A stretch of 64,000 nucleotides of DNA, taken from contig NZ_WMEF01000003.1 of assembly GCF_009724685.1 (NCBI RefSeq), positions 62,001 through 126,000 of the forward strand, read 5' to 3'. The stretch comes from Lysinibacillus cavernae. Its GTDB lineage: Bacteria; Bacillota; Bacilli; Bacillales_A; Planococcaceae. Of the stretch, positions 55,368-63,071 are shown piece by piece; the first letter of the stretch is position 1, and the number at the start of each line of letters is the position of its first letter. A program made the position numbers and the translations under genes. The notes under the pieces were generated by a model, which saw only the letters and a list, made by a program, of their open reading frames with translations, had not been told where the DNA came from and did not search any database.

Positions 55368-56270
55368 ATGAAGGAACATGATTACACCATTGGTGAGGTA
55401 GCCAAACTTTCAAATTTATCGATTCAGACGTTGCGTTACTATGATCAAATTGATTTATTTAAGCCTGCTTATACCGATCCCTACACCCATTATCGCTATT
55501 ATAAAGGCAATCAGCTATTTTATTTAGACATTATCAAATCGCTTAAATATATCGGCGTTTCGCTCGAAGATATAAAAAAAGCACTGACATTAACTTCTGA
55601 AGAATTGCTTGCTTTTTTAGCACAACAAGAGCTACGCATAAATGAAAAAATTTCACGATTAAACGACGCCAAAAATACGTTACTGAAAACGAAAAAGCAA
55701 TTACAAGACCAAATTGATATCCCGATTTTTGGGGAGGTCTATGTGCAGGTAGAAGAAGCCATGCCCGTTCTTCAAGTGACAACAACTGAATTAACACCAA
55801 CATCGAGCACCAATACATACTATGCAACATTAACGAAAATCATTGAAAAGGAAGGCAGTGTCTTAAATAGTCGATATGGCTGTACGTTTCCTCTTGAGCC
55901 CTATAAAGATGTCAATGATATTATCTATGATGCTGTCTTCACTCCCCTTTTATCGGAGCGCACATTTTCGAAGCTTTCACCTAATGTACAGCAAACTAGC
56001 ATCCCTGCTGGTAAGTATGTATGCATTGCCTTTATTTACGACCCAGATACTTATTTTTCGTTTTATGAAAAATTGAGAAAGCATGTGTTGGCTCGGCATG
56101 ACATTTTTGAATCACAAGTGTATGAGCTCTATATGCCAGCAACTTTGACAATGGAGAAAGAAAAGAAATTTATTGTAGAATTAAAGATTAGGCAAAAACA
56201 AGAAACGGTGATTTCTCCAAAAAAAGTAGCTCCGGATTCGTATAACTCCCCCTCACACCTTCCAAACTAA
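55368..56270 (+). CDS. MerR-family regulator with GyrI-like effector domain (BmrR type)
   Basis: About 300 residues: MerR helix-turn-helix (about 4-72; YTIGEVAKLSNLSIQTLRYYDQ), long dimerisation helix (about 75-118), C-terminal drug-binding domain (about 130-270; YKDVNDIIYDAVFTPL, AGKYVCIAFIYD). BmrR/BltR proteins bind lipophilic cations and activate an efflux pump. ATG at 55368 follows GTGGAGG. It is tandem with the MFS gene and its operator. Confidence 0.87.
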   Translation: MKEHDYTIGEVAKLSNLSIQTLRYYDQIDLFKPAYTDPYTHYRYYKGNQLFYLDIIKSLKYIGVSLEDIKKALTLTSEELLAFLAQQELRINEKISRLNDAKNTLLKTKKQLQDQIDIPIFGEVYVQVEEAMPVLQVTTTELTPTSSTNTYYATLTKIIEKEGSVLNSRYGCTFPLEPYKDVNDIIYDAVFTPLLSERTFSKLSPNVQQTSIPAGKYVCIAFIYDPDTYFSFYEKLRKHVLARHDIFESQVYELYMPATLTMEKEKKFIVELKIRQKQETVISPKKVAPDSYNSPSHLPN

Positions 56271-56300
56271 TAAAAACTTAAAAAAATGAAAACAAATCTT

Positions 56301-56331
56301 TTGACCCTATAGTTACTATAGGGTTTATCGT
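56301..56331 (+). promoter_or_regulatory. MerR-type promoter/operator of the MFS gene
   Basis: TTGACC (-35, 56301-56306), a 19-bp spacer and TATCGT (-10, 56326-56331). The spacer contains a perfect 9-bp inverted repeat ACCCTATAG-TTA-CTATAGGGT (56304-56324). Overlong spacing with a central dyad is the hallmark of MerR-activated promoters. Confidence 0.82.
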
Positions 56332-56396
56332 ATTACATGGAAATATTCTAGTAGATTTAAAACACATGTATCGTGAACTAATAGAAGGAGAACTTT

Positions 56397-57566
56397 ATGA
56401 GTAAGAAACAAAATATAACTTTAGCCATTTTATTGTCTAATCTTTTCATTGCCTTTTTAGGGATTGGTTTAGTCATCCCTGTATTACCAACAATTATGAA
56501 TGAGCTTAATATTTCGGGCTCTGTTGTTGGTTATATGGTGGCAGCCTTTGCCATTACACAATTAATCGCATCACCAATTGCTGGTAAACTTGTCGATACT
56601 ATTGGCCGCAAAATTATGATTGTTGCAGGTCTTTTTATTTTTGGACTTTCAGAGTTTTTATTCGGTTTTGGTCGTTCTGTTGAAATCCTCTTTGTCTCCC
56701 GTATGCTAGGTGGCGTGAGTGCAGCTTTCATCATGCCAGCCGTAACCGCCTATATAGCCGATATTACAACATTGGCACAGCGTCCAAAAGCACTTGGTTA
56801 TATGAGTGCAGCCATTAGCACAGGGTTTATTATAGGTCCTGGTATCGGTGGATTTTTAGCAGAATATGGTACACGTGTCCCGTTCTATGCAGCTGGGGTA
56901 CTTGGTCTTTTCGCGGCTATTCTGTCATTGATGTTTTTAAAAGAACCGCCACGCGCTACAGACGATGCAGAAGTGGCACCATCTATCGTTGGTAGTGTCA
57001 AGCGAGTTTTTAGTCCGCTTTACTTCATACCATTCATTCTTATTTTCGTTCTGTCATTTGGCCTCGCTGCATTCGAATCGCTATTTAGCTTATTCGTCGA
57101 TCACAAATTTGCGTTTACACCATCTGATATCGCCATTATCATTACAGGAAGTGGTATTGTAGGCGCACTGGCTCAATTAATACTATTTGATTGGCTGACA
57201 AAGAAAATGGGCGAAATCAATGTTATTCGTTACTCGCTAATACTTTCAGCCGTATTAACATTCGCGATGACGATAGTGAGTCATTATTTTGCCATTTTAT
57301 TTGTTACATTCTTTATTTTCGTAGGCTTCGATTTAATTCGCCCTGCTGTTACTTCCTATTTATCAAAAATTGCTGGAAATGAACAAGGATTTGTTGGTGG
57401 CATGAACTCCATGTTTACAAGTCTCGGTAATATTTTTGGCCCTATCTTAGGTGGTATATTGTTCGATGTGAATCTGAACTATCCATACTATTTTGCTACA
57501 ATCGTCTTAGCGCTTGGCGTCATCCTTGCATTATTCTGGAGAAAGCCAAAGCATATTGAATTATAA
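56397..57566 (+). CDS. MFS multidrug efflux transporter (Bmr/Blt/NorA type)
   Basis: 389 residues, 12 membrane helices. Motif A GKLVDTIGRKIMIVAG after helix 2 and antiporter motif C GFIIGPGIGGFLAE in helix 5 place it in the DHA1 drug-proton antiporters. GAAGGAG ribosome site. Controlled by the neighbouring MerR protein (inference from the promoter). Substrates unknown. Confidence 0.9.
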   Translation: MSKKQNITLAILLSNLFIAFLGIGLVIPVLPTIMNELNISGSVVGYMVAAFAITQLIASPIAGKLVDTIGRKIMIVAGLFIFGLSEFLFGFGRSVEILFVSRMLGGVSAAFIMPAVTAYIADITTLAQRPKALGYMSAAISTGFIIGPGIGGFLAEYGTRVPFYAAGVLGLFAAILSLMFLKEPPRATDDAEVAPSIVGSVKRVFSPLYFIPFILIFVLSFGLAAFESLFSLFVDHKFAFTPSDIAIIITGSGIVGALAQLILFDWLTKKMGEINVIRYSLILSAVLTFAMTIVSHYFAILFVTFFIFVGFDLIRPAVTSYLSKIAGNEQGFVGGMNSMFTSLGNIFGPILGGILFDVNLNYPYYFATIVLALGVILALFWRKPKHIEL

Positions 57567-57611
57567 AAAATAACGATACACATTTAGACAAATGAATCCT
57601 AGAGAATCCTC

Positions 57612-57664
57612 AAAAAAAGGATTGCCCTTTGATGAACAAATCATCGTTGGGCAACCCTTTTTTA
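57612..57664. terminator. Bidirectional terminator MFS / Asp23
   Basis: GGATTGCCC/GGGCAACCC outer stem (one mismatch) and GATGA/TCATC inner stem, with A-run and T-run flanks. It ends both convergent genes. Confidence 0.85.
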
Positions 57665-58072
57665 TTCATGTACTGCAGTTTCTTCTTTTTCGAAGTGGAT
57701 TCCTGTAATATGCACATTCACTTCTGCTGTTTCGAGTGCTGTCATATTCAAAATAGCTTGGCGAATTTGCGTTTGAACTTCCTTGGCTACCTTAGGAATG
57801 GCATATCCATATTTTACAGAGCAAAATACATCAATTGCAATCTCACCAGTTTCTGTTACACCTGATTTAATGCCTTTATTGTGTACTTTTTTACCGAAAC
57901 GTTCCACGACACCCGTCGCAATATTTCCACGAGTTGCAGCAATGCCTTCAATCTCATTAACAGCAATCCCAGCTACAACTTCGATTACCTCTGCCGCTAC
58001 CTCAATTTTTCCAAGCTCTTCTTTTCCAGAAGGTGTTGGTTGTACGAAAGATTGTCCTACTTTCTCTGCCAT
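57662..58072 (-). CDS. Asp23/Gls24-family envelope stress protein (YqhY)
   Basis: 136 residues; GKIEVAAEVIEVVAGIAVNEIEGIA-type Asp23 core followed by AIDVFCSVKYGYAIPKVA and ILNMTALETAEVNVHITGI. Regularly found between accC and nusB; linked to control of acetyl-CoA carboxylase in B. subtilis, as I recall. ATG at 58072 (MAEKVGQ) behind AAAGGATG. Here accC is about 5 kb away because accessory DNA intervenes. Confidence 0.92.
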   Translation of the reverse strand: MAEKVGQSFVQPTPSGKEELGKIEVAAEVIEVVAGIAVNEIEGIAATRGNIATGVVERFGKKVHNKGIKSGVTETGEIAIDVFCSVKYGYAIPKVAKEVQTQIRQAILNMTALETAEVNVHITGIHFEKEETAVHE

Positions 58073-58197
58073 ACAAATATCATCCTTTCCCTTACACATC
58101 ACAAACAAGTGCTGTACTTACGTTCATTATACTATAAAAAGGAAGGTTTGGCTGTCGAAAGCCGTTTTAATTTATAGATAGAATCGTTGAATTTGAG

Positions 58198-58524
58198 TTA
58201 TTGATCCCCGACATCTATTAGGTAAATCCCATTTTCAAATCCACCACGAATTATTTTCTTGCGTTCACGAATTGCATCTAGCTCTTCATAGCTTACACCT
58301 AACACACTTATGGCCGTATGAATAAGTTCGAGTATATCTGCTAACTCCTCCATGTTTTCTTGTCTATCGTTCGCTTCTTGAAATTCTGATGCTTCTTCTA
58401 TCATCTTAGCTTTTATTGCCTTTAATAACTCGCTAGGTTCTAGGGTTCGCGCATGATAATTTAAACCCTTTGCTTGAATAATGTCTAAAATCTTATCTCT
58501 TACAAGCTTATTGTATACAGGCAT
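58198..58524 (-). CDS. MazG-like/phosphoribosyl-ATP pyrophosphohydrolase-like protein
   Basis: 108 residues. YNKLVRDKILDIIQ start and the metal-binding pattern MIEEASEFQEA with EELADILELIHTAI match the all-alpha NTP pyrophosphatase superfamily. It probably hydrolyses non-canonical nucleotides; not a histidine-pathway HisE. AAAGGAG ribosome site. Accessory gene between Asp23 and accC. Confidence 0.82.
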   Translation of the reverse strand: MPVYNKLVRDKILDIIQAKGLNYHARTLEPSELLKAIKAKMIEEASEFQEANDRQENMEELADILELIHTAISVLGVSYEELDAIRERKKIIRGGFENGIYLIDVGDQ

Positions 58525-58629
58525 CTAGTGATTAGCTCCTTTCCATCCAGAAGGATTGTACTACCACTACCTTCTATCCTATAGTATCATTTCTATAATA
58601 TAGTAATTATTTCAGGATAGAGGTGTAGG

Positions 58630-59037
58630 ATGTTACAAAAATGGCTGTTCGGTATCGGTGGGGCTGTCATCATTATGACAATGCTTATTTTATTTATGGG
58701 GAATAGAGCTACCGAAAATACATTGCTTGCAAAGAACATAATGGAGCAAGCTAATAGTGGCTCAACAGCCGTTTCCCTAAATCAATTGACCACTTTTGAT
58801 TGGGAAAAAGCACAAGTTTATGGACCTTATACAACGAGAGATGTTATTGAAAAAACAATGGACATTCAATTTAAGGGTAGCACTAGCGGAATAGATGTAC
58901 GAGAAGATATTTTTCTTCTTGTATTTGCTAAAGAAGGTCATGCTATAAAAACAGCAGTACTTTACAGAAAAGTTGGAGACTACACAACTAAGGGGGGGAT
59001 GCTGACACCTGAGAGCGACCTTCTGTATATTGAATAG
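58630..59037 (+). CDS. Membrane-anchored protein of unknown function
   Basis: 135 residues with one N-terminal membrane helix (about 5-24) and an exposed alpha/beta domain (FDWEKAQVYGPYTTRDVIEK, DIFLLVFAKEGHAIKTAVLY). The family resembles small Bacillaceae extracellular proteins with that FDWDKxYxFGPYT motif, as I recall them, but no function is known to me. ATG behind AGAGGTG. Confidence 0.72.
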   Translation: MLQKWLFGIGGAVIIMTMLILFMGNRATENTLLAKNIMEQANSGSTAVSLNQLTTFDWEKAQVYGPYTTRDVIEKTMDIQFKGSTSGIDVREDIFLLVFAKEGHAIKTAVLYRKVGDYTTKGGMLTPESDLLYIE

Positions 59038-59181
59038 CAGTATGAAATATGTAAATTCTTTTTCAAATAAATGCAAGAAATCAATGTTCCTACTCGATTT
59101 CTCACACTTTTTAAATATTGGACCAGCTTGTCTTTGCCTTGTCCTAGAGATATTAAAGTTAGACCATTGTATCGACGTACA

Positions 59182-59763
59182 TCATATAAATGGTAGGTCT
59201 AAATTTCTCTCCCAAAATAAAATACCACCATCATCTGCAATTACAAAATAATTGCCACTATATGAAAAACCATAGCAATACAAAAAGCCTCTATAAATGC
59301 GAACACAATTTTTATTACGTCCTTCAACTAAACAGTCCTCAAATTTAGGTTGATAAATGATGTCTTCACAAGGGTAAAGAGGAGAGACTCTTTGTAAACA
59401 ATCACCGAATTTATTACTGGTAGGTAGTATACTCCCTCCATATTTGCCTGCCAATTTAATTGATTTATCTTTTAAAACGTCGAAGCCTTCACAAATTAAC
59501 ATGGTTTCATCTATCTCAAAGTCATCTGTATAATCTCGAGAGATTTTTTCTACTTTTGCTAAATCTATAATTCCTCTACCATTACTAGATACGACAAGTA
59601 ATAAATCGGATGATTCATCAAACCCGAAATATTCAAAACCACCAATACTAAAACTACCCTTAAAAGTCCAACCAACTGGGCTTTTAGCATAGGGTATTTG
59701 TTCCAATATGCTATATATATTTTTTCTATGTTTCTCAAATGCCATACTTTTAAAGTAATCCAT
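59182..59763 (-). CDS. Hypothetical protein, 193 aa
   Basis: Soluble, rich in Gly/Phe/Tyr and beta strands (FDESSDLLLVVSSNGRGIID, CVRIYRGFLYCYGFSYSG, NYFVIADDGGILFWER). It looks like a YD- or beta-propeller-like immunity or binding protein, but no family is recognised. ATG at 59763 follows TGGAGGTTATT. Flanked by accessory genes, so possibly horizontally acquired. Confidence 0.6.
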   Translation of the reverse strand: MDYFKSMAFEKHRKNIYSILEQIPYAKSPVGWTFKGSFSIGGFEYFGFDESSDLLLVVSSNGRGIIDLAKVEKISRDYTDDFEIDETMLICEGFDVLKDKSIKLAGKYGGSILPTSNKFGDCLQRVSPLYPCEDIIYQPKFEDCLVEGRNKNCVRIYRGFLYCYGFSYSGNYFVIADDGGILFWERNLDLPFI

Positions 59764-59775
59764 AATAACCTCCAT

Positions 59776-60168
59776 TATTTATTGAACTACTAAATAAAAA
59801 AACGATGTTACTAACTTTATTCCATAGACATACACACCATCATTTGAATATTACCAATTTATTTAAAAAACATCCATTATTTCAAAAAACAAAAAGACGC
59901 TGCAAGGTTCCAGCACTAGAAACCCCAGACGAATAAGGGGTTTGAGAGTCATAAATTTTTAAACGGCTTAACGATTAACCAACTGCTTTGTTATCGTTGT
60001 ATTCCTTCACATTAAGAGTCTATTCTAACTTTGTAAGTCTTACAAACGTTAGTATCTAAACACATTTCTGTTAACCTTTCATGATAGAATTATTTCTGAC
60101 TAGACATCAAAAAACCTCCTAACTAATAAAAGTTAGAAGGTTTAAGGTTTAAGGTTTAATTGCGAACG
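59776..60168. other. Intergenic region left of the accC 3'-end copy
   Basis: No gene is seen. It holds an AAACCCC/GGGGTTT hairpin (59920-59943), the ancestral-looking accC terminator (60107-60143) and three tandem TTTAAGG units just before the accC copy. Confidence 0.5.
60107..60143 (-). terminator. Terminator downstream of the accC 3'-end copy
   Basis: CCTTCTAAC/GTTAGGAGG stem, with TTTTTTG following in minus orientation. It is related to the hairpin after intact accC (62799-62830), consistent with it being the original accC terminator displaced by insertion. Confidence 0.75.
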
Positions 60169-60286
60169 CTTACTTCGCTTTTCCAGCTACACCTAATACA
60201 TCATTCTCTTCAAGGAACTTCGTATTGAATTGCGCTGATTTGAAGACGGCATTGTTCATTAGTGCTTGGTGGAATGGAATGGTCGT
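60169..60286 (-). repeat. 118-bp copy of the accC 3' end (probable attachment site)
   Basis: Matches 62954-63071 with mismatches only at 60249 and 60284. It encodes the last ~38 codons and stop of accC; one mismatch changes Asp to Ala, the other is silent. Homology stops abruptly at 60287. This is the pattern left when an integrative element inserts into a gene's 3' end and carries a replacement end. Confidence 0.85.
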
Positions 60287-60403
60287 TCCTTAACAAAGCT
60301 CAAAAACCCTTACAGGCCAAGAATTATACGAATATTTATTTGAATATCACCACTTTAATAACTATGCCCATTAGTCAAACAAAATTTATAGTTATTTCTC
60401 ATA

Positions 60404-61213
60404 CTAGGATATTGTAACACCTTCGTATTGTTTAAATTCTTTTCCCTCTAAAAAGTCTAAAATCATTTCATTAAAAATTGCACATTTCATGGTGCTCAAA
60501 GGGTCAAAAGCATTTTTGAATAATGCAAGTTTAGCATTTGTAATATGTTCATAAATATTCTTAGAAGCCTTTCTCTCATCTACACCCATTATTTTCATAT
60601 CCCCTCCCATAACTAAAGTTGGACAAGTAATATTATGTAATTCATCTGTATGAGTTGGGAATTCACTTGTTTTCATTTTCAGTAACATCTCTTTATCAAT
60701 TGAAAACGAGTCCCTTAATACTTTTTTTGTAAATTCATCATCTTTATATACTTTTAACATTAAATTGATTATTGTATCATAGGGTATTAATTTAAAAACT
60801 ATGTTACTTATATGCAATACCCATTTGGACATTCTTGTAGGAACTTCACTATACCCATTAGATAGTACAAGTTTATTAACATATCCACTGTTTTGAATAG
60901 AAAATAGTTGGGCAACCACAGAACCTTGTGATAGACCTACAATATGAGTTTTTTCTATGCCTAAAGTATCCAAAAAATGCTTCAAGTCTTGAGCAATAAC
61001 CTTCATTGAATACTCATCATTAGGAAAATGTCTTGATGATTCACCATGCCCTCTCATATCAATCATAATCATCTTGTACTTTTTTGAAAACTGTTCTATT
61101 TGCGGTTTCCACATTTTCCATGAAGACCCACTTCCATGAATGAAGATAATTGGTTCACCTTCGCCTCTAACTTCATAGTTCATTTCTATATCATTGACTT
61201 TTACTTTTGGCAT
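60404..61213 (-). CDS. Alpha/beta hydrolase, catalytic His apparently lost
   Basis: 269 residues. Oxyanion-hole HGSGSSWKMW, MIDMRGHGESS and nucleophile elbow GLSQGS are intact, and an acid-type LVMGGDMKIMGV is present. Where the family has GHDP with the catalytic His, this protein has NAFDPLS, so the triad may be broken. ATG at 61213 follows AAAGGGTG. It lies inside the accC-flanked insertion. Substrate unknown. Confidence 0.78.
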   Translation of the reverse strand: MPKVKVNDIEMNYEVRGEGEPIIFIHGSGSSWKMWKPQIEQFSKKYKMIMIDMRGHGESSRHFPNDEYSMKVIAQDLKHFLDTLGIEKTHIVGLSQGSVVAQLFSIQNSGYVNKLVLSNGYSEVPTRMSKWVLHISNIVFKLIPYDTIINLMLKVYKDDEFTKKVLRDSFSIDKEMLLKMKTSEFPTHTDELHNITCPTLVMGGDMKIMGVDERKASKNIYEHITNAKLALFKNAFDPLSTMKCAIFNEMILDFLEGKEFKQYEGVTIS

Positions 61214-61327
61214 ACTTTTCACCCTTTTCAATACTCGTTTTAGAATAGGAAAATAATATGGTTATTTTTGGTTAAATCGAGTATAACATAGTCTGTTCCT
61301 TCTTCAACTAAACCACCATTTATTTTA

Positions 61328-61783
61328 ATGAAAGAAAAACCAGCAATTTCAAAAGATATGGAAGAAGAAATAAAAAGTTTGGTTCAAGAAGCTGATCAAA
61401 TTTCGAAAGTTGCAATTTATAATGTAAGTGATGTTGCAAATAATAATTTGATTTTGGATTATGTTAGGGATGTCAAACCTGATTATCAATATGAACAAAA
61501 AGTGTGGAATCCTACATGGCTTAAAGCGGATTTCTTCACTTTTGGACAAGGTGATGGGAAACAGTGGTATGTTGTTATGGAAACAAGACATATTGGCGAA
61601 TTGATGGCTATAATTTTGTTTTCTGGGATTGCTATATACCTTACACTCTTTACAATATGGGCAACAATTAATGCTTATCATCATAAACGATTCAATATTG
61701 GCTAGATACTAGTTTTTGCGTTATTCAATGTTATTGGGTATCTGATATATTATATTTCTGGTAAAAGAGAATCAGTTGTATAA
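61328..61783 (+). pseudogene. Small membrane protein gene with in-frame TAG
   Basis: The ORF 61328-61705 (125 aa) ends at a TAG directly followed, in the same frame, by 25 codons encoding ILVFALFNVIGYLIYYISGK and a natural TAA at 61781. Together with GELMAIILFSGIAIYLTLF this rebuilds a two-helix domain like the N-terminal membrane region of PLD-family proteins (F-N-x-I-G-Y-x-x-Y-x-x-x-G-K). No ribosome site precedes the first ATG. Probably decayed, though the short form might be translated. Confidence 0.55.
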
Positions 61784-62040
61784 ATTTAAACTATTGGGTT
61801 GCTTTAGTTTAATATTTGATTCACTCAACGATTGTAAAGCGTGCTACACTTTATGCTCCAATAACCAAAAATATCATTATTTATCATAGATTATCGCTTA
61901 ATAAGCGAACCCGATTTTTCAGTGAGCCTTTGCATGTTATCTTTTTTTTCAAGTAAAATGAAGTCATATTTAATCGCTCATATTTAGTTGTGAGTGAAAC
62001 ACTTATGCTGGCGGCAAATCAGTGTTAAATCGTTTAAGAA
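61784..62040. other. Noncoding DNA inside the element
   Basis: No gene is recognised. A short open frame just before the terminator (GTG at 62014-62052 region, VSETLMLAANQC) is too small to call. Confidence 0.4.
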
Positions 62041-62072
62041 GTCGTTAGTGCATCAACACTAGCGGCTTTTTT
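62041..62072 (+). terminator. Intrinsic terminator facing the integrase relic
   Basis: GTCGTTAGTG/CACTAGCGGC 10-bp stem (three G-T pairs), loop CATCAA, then six T residues on the plus strand. Confidence 0.75.
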
Positions 62073-62076
62073 CTGT

Positions 62077-62790
62077 TTACAGGTAGTCCCGTAAGTTGTT
62101 CGCAACCTCGTCTGTCGTAAATCCGAGATAAAAAAACGGTTGTTGTAACAAGTGACTTATGAAATAATGCCTTGCTAATTAAAGCGACATTTGCACCTTT
62201 CTTTAATGGATTGACCGCATACAATCGTCTGATTGCGTGAGAATTTATTTGCTCTAAGCCAAATCATTTCTCATAGTAAGGAGTCGTTTTGTAATTGCGT
62301 TAGGGGTATTTTCAGAAAAAATACTATCACTGAATTTGCTTACAAATAAATATTCGTTTTGTTTACGATAATGTTTGTGAATAATATCGTTCTGCTTAAT
62401 CAACCGTTTAAAGAACGAATCCAATTCATCATCAAATGGAAATTCACATCTTCACGTCACCTAACACTTTTAAAAAACTGTATAAACTTTCGAGTGTTAT
62501 CTCGTTTAAATAGTTAATTTGCATCTCTTTCAGTAGTCGATTATAAACGTATCCATACTCTTTAATCGTCTGCTACCTAATATTTGCAAGACACATCTGT
62601 TCTTTAACGATTAAGAACGTTGTACGCGCACTAATGCGATTATTTTGTTAGATTTGTTGCATTAACATCAATCATATTTCACGGTTATAGCATTTCCTAT
62701 CGAATCGGTAATATCTTCTTGCGATTGCTTGACCAATTTAATAGGCCGTGAATACTCTAAATCGAAAACACCCGAACGTTGACCTTTTCT
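62077..62790 (-). pseudogene. Decayed tyrosine recombinase/integrase next to accC
   Basis: Fragments in shifting frames match an integrase from N- to C-terminus: IKEYGYVYNRLLKEMQ and LNEITLESLYSFLKVLGD (core-binding domain, about 62450-62570), NEYLFVSKFSDSIF, then SHAIRRLYAVNPLKKGAN (HxxR motif), ISKALFHKS, and the native-looking end GFTTDEVANNLRDYL at 62077. Several stops (TAA, TAG, TGA) and frameshifts interrupt it. It sits about 160 bp from the end of accC, as integrases sit beside their attachment site. Confidence 0.82.
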
Positions 62791-62798
62791 AACCACGC

Positions 62799-62830
62799 AA
62801 AAAACCCCCTAACGAATATTAGTTAGAGGG
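62799..62830 (-). terminator. Terminator after accC
   Basis: CCCTCTAAC/GTTAGGGGG stem followed in minus orientation by TTTTTTG, 125 bp downstream of the accC stop. Confidence 0.8.
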
Positions 62831-62953
62831 TAAACATATACGATATTCCGTTTTGTTTTATTCTTAATTCTATTCCACAGTCGAACAAATATCGGTAATT
62901 AGGTTTCGAAACCTTCACCGCTCTATGAACGGTTAGAATAAATCAAGCTATGT

Positions 62954-63071
62954 CTTACTTCGCTTTTCCAGCTACACCTAATACATCATTCTCTTCAAGG
63001 AACTTCGTATTGAATTGCGCTGATTTGAAGACGTCATTGTTCATTAGTGCTTGGTGGAATGGAATGGTTGT
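62954..63071 (-). repeat. accC 3'-end copy within the intact gene (second repeat unit)
   Basis: Partner of 60169-60286; begins one base beyond the stop codon and covers the last ~38 codons of the intact gene. Probably the recombinant att site that restored accC after insertion. Confidence 0.85.

Noticed and set aside
57783-58181. 132-aa plus-strand ORF opposite the Asp23 gene
   Set aside because: Shadow frame of the Asp23 family gene.
59920-59943. CRISPR-like repeat
   Set aside because: Only a single AAACCCC/GGGGTTT hairpin, with no spacers or repeated units.
60141-60160. Tandem TTTAAGG repeats as a functional iteron
   Set aside because: Only three short units with no replication gene nearby; probably slippage.
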